Source: Agromyces larvae
Lineage (GTDB): Bacteria > Actinomycetota > Actinomycetes > Actinomycetales > Microbacteriaceae
Direction of reading: 5' to 3'
NCBI RefSeq assembly: GCF_022811705.1
Contig: NZ_CP094528.1
Span: forward strand, 3,286,001-3,350,000
Length of the DNA: 64,000 bases
Made by a program: the position numbers and the translations under genes. The notes beneath the pieces were generated by a model. The model searched no databases. It had not been told where the DNA came from and worked only from the letters and a program-made list of their open reading frames with translations. This document shows positions 59,678 to 64,000 of this stretch, piece by piece (the stretch's first letter is position 1; each line of letters begins with the position of its first letter).

Positions 59678-60646
59678 ATGACCGAGCCCGTCCAGACCGC
59701 CGACCGTGTCCGTATCGGCGCATCCGACCTCGAGATCGCCCCCCTCGCGCTCGGCACGAACGTGTTCGGCTGGACGGCCGACCGCGACGCGACCTTCGCC
59801 GTGCTCGACGCGTTCACCGAGGGCGGCGGCGACTTCGTCGACACCGCCGACGGGTACTCGCACTGGGTGCAGGGGCACTCCGGCGGTGAGAGCGAGCGGC
59901 TCATCGGCGAGTGGATCGCCGCGCGCGGCGCGCGCGACCGGCTCGTCATCGCCACCAAGGTCAGTACGCACCCGTCGTTCCCGGGTCTCGCGGCGGCGAA
60001 CATCGCGGCCGCGGCGGATGCCTCGCTGCAGCGCCTCGGCACCGACGTGATCGACCTCTACTACGCGCACTTCGACGACGAGTCGGTTCCGCTGGAGGAG
60101 ACGATCGGCGCGCTCTCGGCGCTCGTCGACGCCGGCAAGGTGCGCGCGATCGGCATCTCGAACTACACGCCCGAGCGCATCGACGAGTGGTTCCGCGTCA
60201 CCGAGGAGGGCGGGTTCCACCGCGCGGTCGCGCTGCAGCCGCACTACAACCTCCTCGAGCGCGGGTTCGAGGACGGGCTGCGCGAGCGCGCCGAACGCGA
60301 GGGGCTCGCGGTGTTCCCGTACTTCTCGCTCGCGAAGGGGTTCCTGTCGGGCAAGTACCGGTCGGCCGAGCAGGTCGCGGCCGACGGTGCGAGCGTGCGG
60401 GCGCGCGCCGCCGGCGCGTACGTCGACGAGCGCGGTCTGCGGGTGCTCGCCGCGCTCGACGCGGTGGCCGCGGCGCACGGGGCGGCCGTGGCATCCGTCT
60501 CGCTCGCCTGGCTGCGGCAGCAGCCGACCGTGGTCGCGCCGATCGCGAGCGCGCGCAGCGTGGATCAGCTCGGCGACCTGCTCGCCTCGATCGACCTCGT
60601 GCTCACCGACGACGAGCTCGCGGCGCTCGCCGCGGCATCCGCCTGA
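59678..60646 (+). CDS. Aldo/keto reductase
   Basis: NADPH-dependent reductase of 322 residues with the catalytic tetrad Asp55 and Tyr60 (FVDTADGYSHW), Lys94 (VIATKVS) and His131 (YYAHFDD). GISNYTPERIDEW and ASVSLAWLRQQPTVVAPIASA in two parts are family blocks. ATG 59678 follows GAAGGAGCC. A -10-like TAGCGT lies about 35 nt upstream. It belongs to the YajO/Tas-like group; the substrate is unknown. Confidence 0.92.
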   Translation: MTEPVQTADRVRIGASDLEIAPLALGTNVFGWTADRDATFAVLDAFTEGGGDFVDTADGYSHWVQGHSGGESERLIGEWIAARGARDRLVIATKVSTHPSFPGLAAANIAAAADASLQRLGTDVIDLYYAHFDDESVPLEETIGALSALVDAGKVRAIGISNYTPERIDEWFRVTEEGGFHRAVALQPHYNLLERGFEDGLRERAEREGLAVFPYFSLAKGFLSGKYRSAEQVAADGASVRARAAGAYVDERGLRVLAALDAVAAAHGAAVASVSLAWLRQQPTVVAPIASARSVDQLGDLLASIDLVLTDDELAALAAASA

Positions 60647-60689
60647 CGCGCCGACCCGCCCGCCCGTCCCCTCGGCCGCCGGCCGATAC

Positions 60690-60780
60690 CTTTTTCAGGA
60701 GTCGCCCCGCGTTTCGCGCCGTTTCTCAGGAGGACACGCCGTCGCGGCCCGAGATCCGTCACCGGATCTCCTGAGAAAAG
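60690..60780. terminator. Nested inverted repeats between convergent genes
   Basis: GAGATCCG-TCAC-CGGATCTC (60751-60770) is a perfect 8-bp stem. TTTCTCAGGAG (60722-60732) is an exact inverted match to 60768-60778, and CTTTTTCAGGAG (60690-60701) is a near match to the same site, so alternative stems are possible. The region separates the aldo/keto reductase from the ABC ATPase gene end. Confidence 0.65.
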
Positions 60781-60787
60781 CGCCTGG

Positions 60788-61903
60788 TCAGGGGGCGGAT
60801 GGGTCGGTGCTGCGCACCGCCACGGGTGCGGGCGCCAGGGCGACGTGCACCCGGTCGCCGAACTCGAGCCGCTCGTCGGCGTCGTGCTGCAGGCGTAGCG
60901 CGGTGCCGTCGGCGGTCGTGACCAGCGTGCGGCGGAAGCTGCCGAGGAACGTGCTCTCCTGCACGGTCGCCGCGATGCCGTCGTCGCCGGCGAGCCGCAC
61001 GTTCTCGGGGCGCACGAACACCTCGGCCGAGCCGTCGGGCGCGTCGCCGAGCACGGGGACGCGGGTGCCGAAGAGTTCGGCGAACCCGCCGCTGATCGTC
61101 GCCGGCACGAGGGAGCTGAGCCCCACGAAGGCGGCCACGATCGGCGAGGCGGGCCGCAGATAGAGCTCTTCGGGGGTGCCGACCTGCTCGATGCCGCCGC
61201 GGTCCATCACGGCGATGCGGTCGGAGACGGCCAGCGCCTCCTCCTGGTCGTGCGTGACGAAGACGGTCGTGATGCCGAGTCGCAGCTGGATGCGGCGGAT
61301 CTCGTCGCGGAGCTGCACCCGCACCTTCGCGTCGAGCGCCGACAGCGGCTCGTCGAGCAGCAGCACGCGCGGCTCGGTGACGATGGCACGGGCGAGCGCG
61401 ACCCGCTGCTGCTGCCCGCCCGACAGCTGGTGCGGGTACCGGTCGGCGAGGTGCCCGAGCCCGACGAGTTCGAGCGCGTCGAGCGCTCGCGCTCGCGCGT
61501 CAGCCTTCGCAACCCGGCGCATCCGCAGCCCGAAGAGGGTGTTGCCGAGCACCGTGAGGTGCGGGAACAGCGAGTACGACTGGAACACCATCCCGAGGTC
61601 GCGCCGGTTGGTCGGCACCCGCGAGACATCCTCGCCGCCGATGCGCACCACCCCGTCGGTCGCGGTCTCGAGCCCGGCGAGCACGCGCAGCGCCGTCGTC
61701 TTGCCGCAGCCCGACGGCCCGAGCAGCGAGACGAACTCGCCGGCCTCGATCTCGAGCGTGAAGTCGTGCAGCACCGGGCCCGAGCCGTAGTCCTTCACGA
61801 CCCGGTCGAACGCGACGGCGACGCCTTCGCCGCGGCTGGCGAGCACCAGGTTGCGCTCGGTGGGGATGACGGCCGAGGCGGCCGATTCGCGGGTGACGGT
61901 CAT
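60788..61903 (-). CDS. ABC importer ATP-binding protein, PotA/FbpC type
   Basis: ATPase of 371 residues. Walker A is GPSGCGKTT, the Q-loop lies in VFQSYSLFPHLTV, the signature is LSGGQQQRVALARAI, Walker B is VLLLDEPLSALD, and the H-loop is VTHDQEEAL. A C-terminal TOBE-like domain (about 265-365) marks the spermidine/iron/sulfate importer group. ATG 61903 overlaps the upstream permease stop by 4 bp. Last gene of an operon of four or more genes. Confidence 0.94.
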   Translation of the reverse strand: MTVTRESAASAVIPTERNLVLASRGEGVAVAFDRVVKDYGSGPVLHDFTLEIEAGEFVSLLGPSGCGKTTALRVLAGLETATDGVVRIGGEDVSRVPTNRRDLGMVFQSYSLFPHLTVLGNTLFGLRMRRVAKADARARALDALELVGLGHLADRYPHQLSGGQQQRVALARAIVTEPRVLLLDEPLSALDAKVRVQLRDEIRRIQLRLGITTVFVTHDQEEALAVSDRIAVMDRGGIEQVGTPEELYLRPASPIVAAFVGLSSLVPATISGGFAELFGTRVPVLGDAPDGSAEVFVRPENVRLAGDDGIAATVQESTFLGSFRRTLVTTADGTALRLQHDADERLEFGDRVHVALAPAPVAVRSTDPSAP

Positions 61904-62715
61904 GAACGGGCCTTTCGGGCGGTGCGGGTGCTCGCGCGTCCGATGACGAGCAGCAGGGCGAACGCGAACGCGAGGGCGAGCAGCGAGAAGATGACGGCGA
62001 CGTAGGCGTCCTGCTTGCCGACGACGACGAGCGCGGTCTGGAGGTTCTGGCGGGCGAGCAGCGACGCGATGGTGTACTCGCCGAGCACCACCGCGACCGA
62101 GATGAGGGATGCCGCGAGCAGCCCCGCGCGCAGGTTCGGCGCGAGCACCCGGAACAGCACGTCGCTCCAGCTCGCGCCGAGCGAGCGGGCGGCCTCGGCG
62201 AGGGTGCGCACATCGGTCGCATCGATCGAGGCCTGGATGGCTCGGTACGCGTACGGCAGCACGGTGATGCCGTACGCGAACGCGAGCGACCAGATGCCGG
62301 TGCCGAAGGTGCGGCCGATGACGAGGTACACGGGCGCGAGCCCGACGACGAGGACGATCGCGGGGATCGAGATCGGCAGCAGCGCGATGAACTCGAGCGG
62401 CCGGCTGAGGCGCGGGAACCGCAGGGTCACGAGGATCATCGTGGGTGCGAGCAGCAGCAGCACGATCGCGATCGTGACGACCGCGAGGATCAGCGAGTTC
62501 GTCAGGCCCTGCCAGATCGGCTGGTACTTCGGGGCGTTGGCCGGGTCGAACAGGCCGGTCCAGTGCACGAACGAGTGGCCGCCGTCGCGGTCGCGCAGCG
62601 TGAACTCGATCATCGCGATGATCGGAATCGAGAAGACGCCCGCGATCAGGATGCCGATGATCCAGCGGGCGGTGCGGCCCGGCGCGAAGCCGGTGCTCGC
62701 CGCCGCCCGGCTCAC
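61900..62715 (-). CDS. ABC importer permease, second subunit
   Basis: Permease of 271 residues with six helices. The cytoplasmic EAA loop reads EAARSLGASWSDVLFRVLAP, the contact with the ATPase. GTG 62715 overlaps the first permease stop as GTGA. It resembles PotC/CysW-type subunits. Co-translation at both ends indicates a fixed complex. Confidence 0.92.
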   Translation of the reverse strand: MSRAAASTGFAPGRTARWIIGILIAGVFSIPIIAMIEFTLRDRDGGHSFVHWTGLFDPANAPKYQPIWQGLTNSLILAVVTIAIVLLLLAPTMILVTLRFPRLSRPLEFIALLPISIPAIVLVVGLAPVYLVIGRTFGTGIWSLAFAYGITVLPYAYRAIQASIDATDVRTLAEAARSLGASWSDVLFRVLAPNLRAGLLAASLISVAVVLGEYTIASLLARQNLQTALVVVGKQDAYVAVIFSLLALAFAFALLLVIGRASTRTARKARS

Positions 62716-63632
62716 CGCTGCCACCGGGCCGCCCGCTGCTGCACGAGCGAGTACAGCCACATCACGACGGCCATGATCACGATCATGCCGAGCGCGAGCG
62801 TACCCGCCAGGTTCGAGCGCCCCAGGATGGTCTCGCTGGTCAGCGCCGCGCGGATCTGCAGCGGCACGATCTGCGACCCCTGGCTCGCGAGCGCTGCCGC
62901 CGTCGCGTACGACGAGAACGCGTTCGCGAACAGCAGCAGCAGGCTCGCCAGGAAACTCGGTGCGAGCACGGGCATGCCGATGCGCAGCCAGAACCCGGTG
63001 CGCGACCCGCCGAGCGTCAGGTTCGCCTCGGCCCACTGCGGTTTCAGCGCCGACACCGCGGGCATGAACGTGATCACCATGAGCGGCACCTGGAAGTAGA
63101 TGTACGGCAGGATCAGCCCGGGCAGGCTGTAGACCCACGCCCCCTCGGCGAAGATGTCGACGCCGAACACGTTCTGCAGCCAGAGCGTGATCATGCCCTG
63201 CAGCCCGATCGTGGCGATGAACGCGAACGCGAGCATCACTCCACCGAACTGCGCCAGCACGCCCGCGACGGCGTCGACGGTCGAGCGCACCCGGCTCGTC
63301 GACGGCAGGCCCAGCAGCGCGTAGCAGGCGAGTGCGCCGATGATCGCGCCGGCGACGGCGGTGAGCGCCGACAGCCAGATCGAGTTGACGAAGGTCTGCA
63401 CGATCACGGGGTCGCCGAGCGCGATGAGGTTGTCGAGTGTGAAGGCGCCGTCGTCGTCGAAGAACCCGCTGATGACGGCGAGCAGCGTCGGCAGCGCGAG
63501 GAAGACCAGCACGTACGCGGCGAAGGGCACGAGGCCCAGCGCCGCAGGTACCGAGACGGAGGCCGCGCCGCGGCGGGACGGAGCCGGCGTGGCATCCGTC
63601 CCGCCGCTGACCGCGGGAGCGATGGCGGTCAT
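62712..63632 (-). CDS. ABC importer permease, first subunit
   Basis: Permease of 306 residues with a polar N-terminus of about 30 residues, six helices, and an EAA-like loop EANLTLGGSRTGFWLRIGMP (PotB/CysT type). ATG 63632 overlaps the binding-protein TAA by one base (TAATG). Substrate class (polyamine, iron, phosphonate or similar) cannot be decided from the subunits alone. Confidence 0.92.
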   Translation of the reverse strand: MTAIAPAVSGGTDATPAPSRRGAASVSVPAALGLVPFAAYVLVFLALPTLLAVISGFFDDDGAFTLDNLIALGDPVIVQTFVNSIWLSALTAVAGAIIGALACYALLGLPSTSRVRSTVDAVAGVLAQFGGVMLAFAFIATIGLQGMITLWLQNVFGVDIFAEGAWVYSLPGLILPYIYFQVPLMVITFMPAVSALKPQWAEANLTLGGSRTGFWLRIGMPVLAPSFLASLLLLFANAFSSYATAAALASQGSQIVPLQIRAALTSETILGRSNLAGTLALGMIVIMAVVMWLYSLVQQRAARWQR

Positions 63633-64000
63633 TACTGAACCGCAGCCGCCCACTTCTGGCCGAGCAATTCGCCGGCAGCGGTGCTCTGGTCCTGCGTGGG
63701 AATGGCGATGTCATCGGGCACGGCGGGCAGCGCGTTCCAGAGCTTCTCGTCGATGGTGCCCGCGGCTGCCATCGCCTCGGCGCGCACCGGGCGCGCGCCG
63801 CCCTTCAGCCACAGGTTCTGCGCGTCGTCGCTGTAGAGGAACTCCTGCCAGAGACGCGCGGCGGCGGGGTGCGGGGCATCGACGTTGATCGCCTGGTTGT
63901 AGTACCCGGCGTACCCGGTGCCCGGGAACACCACGACCTTCCAGTTCGGGTTGTCGGCGACGTGGCTCGCGTTCAGGTAGTCCCAGTCGAACACGACGGG
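63632..64000 (-). CDS. Solute-binding protein of the ABC importer, C-terminal part
   Basis: The last 122 residues of a periplasmic-type binding protein; the frame continues beyond the right edge with no start in the window. YYNQAINVDAPHPAAARLWQEFLYSDDAQN, in two blocks, is the C-terminal lobe pattern of PotD/FbpA-like (bacterial solute-binding family 1/6) receptors. It overlaps the first permease by one base. The ligand is unknown. Confidence 0.87.
   Translation of the reverse strand, partial: PVVFDWDYLNASHVADNPNWKVVVFPGTGYAGYYNQAINVDAPHPAAARLWQEFLYSDDAQNLWLKGGARPVRAEAMAAAGTIDEKLWNALPAVPDDIAIPTQDQSTAAGELLGQKWAAAVQ

Overview
The window is a continuous piece of a high-GC actinobacterial chromosome, most likely from a member of the Microbacteriaceae (Agromyces/Microbacterium-like). 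This is inferred from the roughly 70% GC coding bias, the constant GCATCC/GGATGC words, TANNNT promoters placed directly before start codons, LAxTG-type anchoring, an actinobacterial PrpC, and actinobacterial-type LldR/LldD. There are about 60 protein genes. I saw no rRNA, tRNA, CRISPR array, phage genes, integrase or intact transposase. No gap without a gene exceeds about 270 bp.

Layout. 0-6 kb: a DesK/NarL-type two-component pair, a CPBP protease and an ABC/FtsX pair that look like one envelope-stress export module. 6-15 kb: orphan methylcitrate synthase, a thioesterase, a TetR/MFS efflux pair, an SRPBCC/AI-2E-type operon, a TetR/SDR pair and a phytoene-desaturase-like FAD enzyme. 15-24 kb: a large secreted beta-helix protein with a sortase signal, a META lipoprotein, a LysR regulator and a fused PutA. 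24-30 kb: a second sensor/regulator pair divergent from a lipoprotein-adaptor-ABC-permease (MacAB-like) operon; two near-identical 58/59-bp palindromes bracket this cassette. 30-34 kb: retropepsin-like protease and RimK with a C-terminal RCK_C-like domain, then two small GntR regulators, a membrane protein and an AsnC regulator. 34-41 kb: a divergent TRAP-TAXI locus, with a fused permease and solute receptor on one side and a response regulator, histidine kinase and second TAXI receptor on the other. 41-50 kb: LLM oxidoreductase, DUF4097 lipoprotein, POT peptide transporter, a dolichol-phosphate-mannose-synthase-like transferase, a GH3 glycosidase, a TetR/DHFR-like pair and a ROK regulator. 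50-57 kb: a basic protein, a small membrane protein and a YidC paralogue; LldR-LldD for lactate; GdhA; a NYN/OST-HTH protein. 57-64 kb: DUF1707 and DJ-1/PfpI proteins, an IclR regulator, an aldo/keto reductase and an ABC importer running off the right edge.

The most unusual content is not in ordinary genes. (1) Four copies of an approximately 83-bp perfect-ended palindromic element lie between genes at 47.3, 48.7, 57.8 and 59.5 kb. (2) A short palindromic repeat (CCCTGAGCCTGTCGAAGGG type) has invaded coding sequence in frame and expanded: five 54-bp units in the GH3 enzyme, a mosaic array in PutA, and single copies in PutA and the FAD enzyme. (3) Most convergent gene pairs meet at a long hairpin. 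(4) At least 15 genes have a TANNNT hexamer 6-8 nt before the start codon, the layout of leaderless transcripts. (5) A TAXI receptor sits in a two-component operon opposite a TRAP-TAXI transporter, suggesting ligand sensing through a dedicated binding protein. Several regulator/target pairs have clear palindromic operators.
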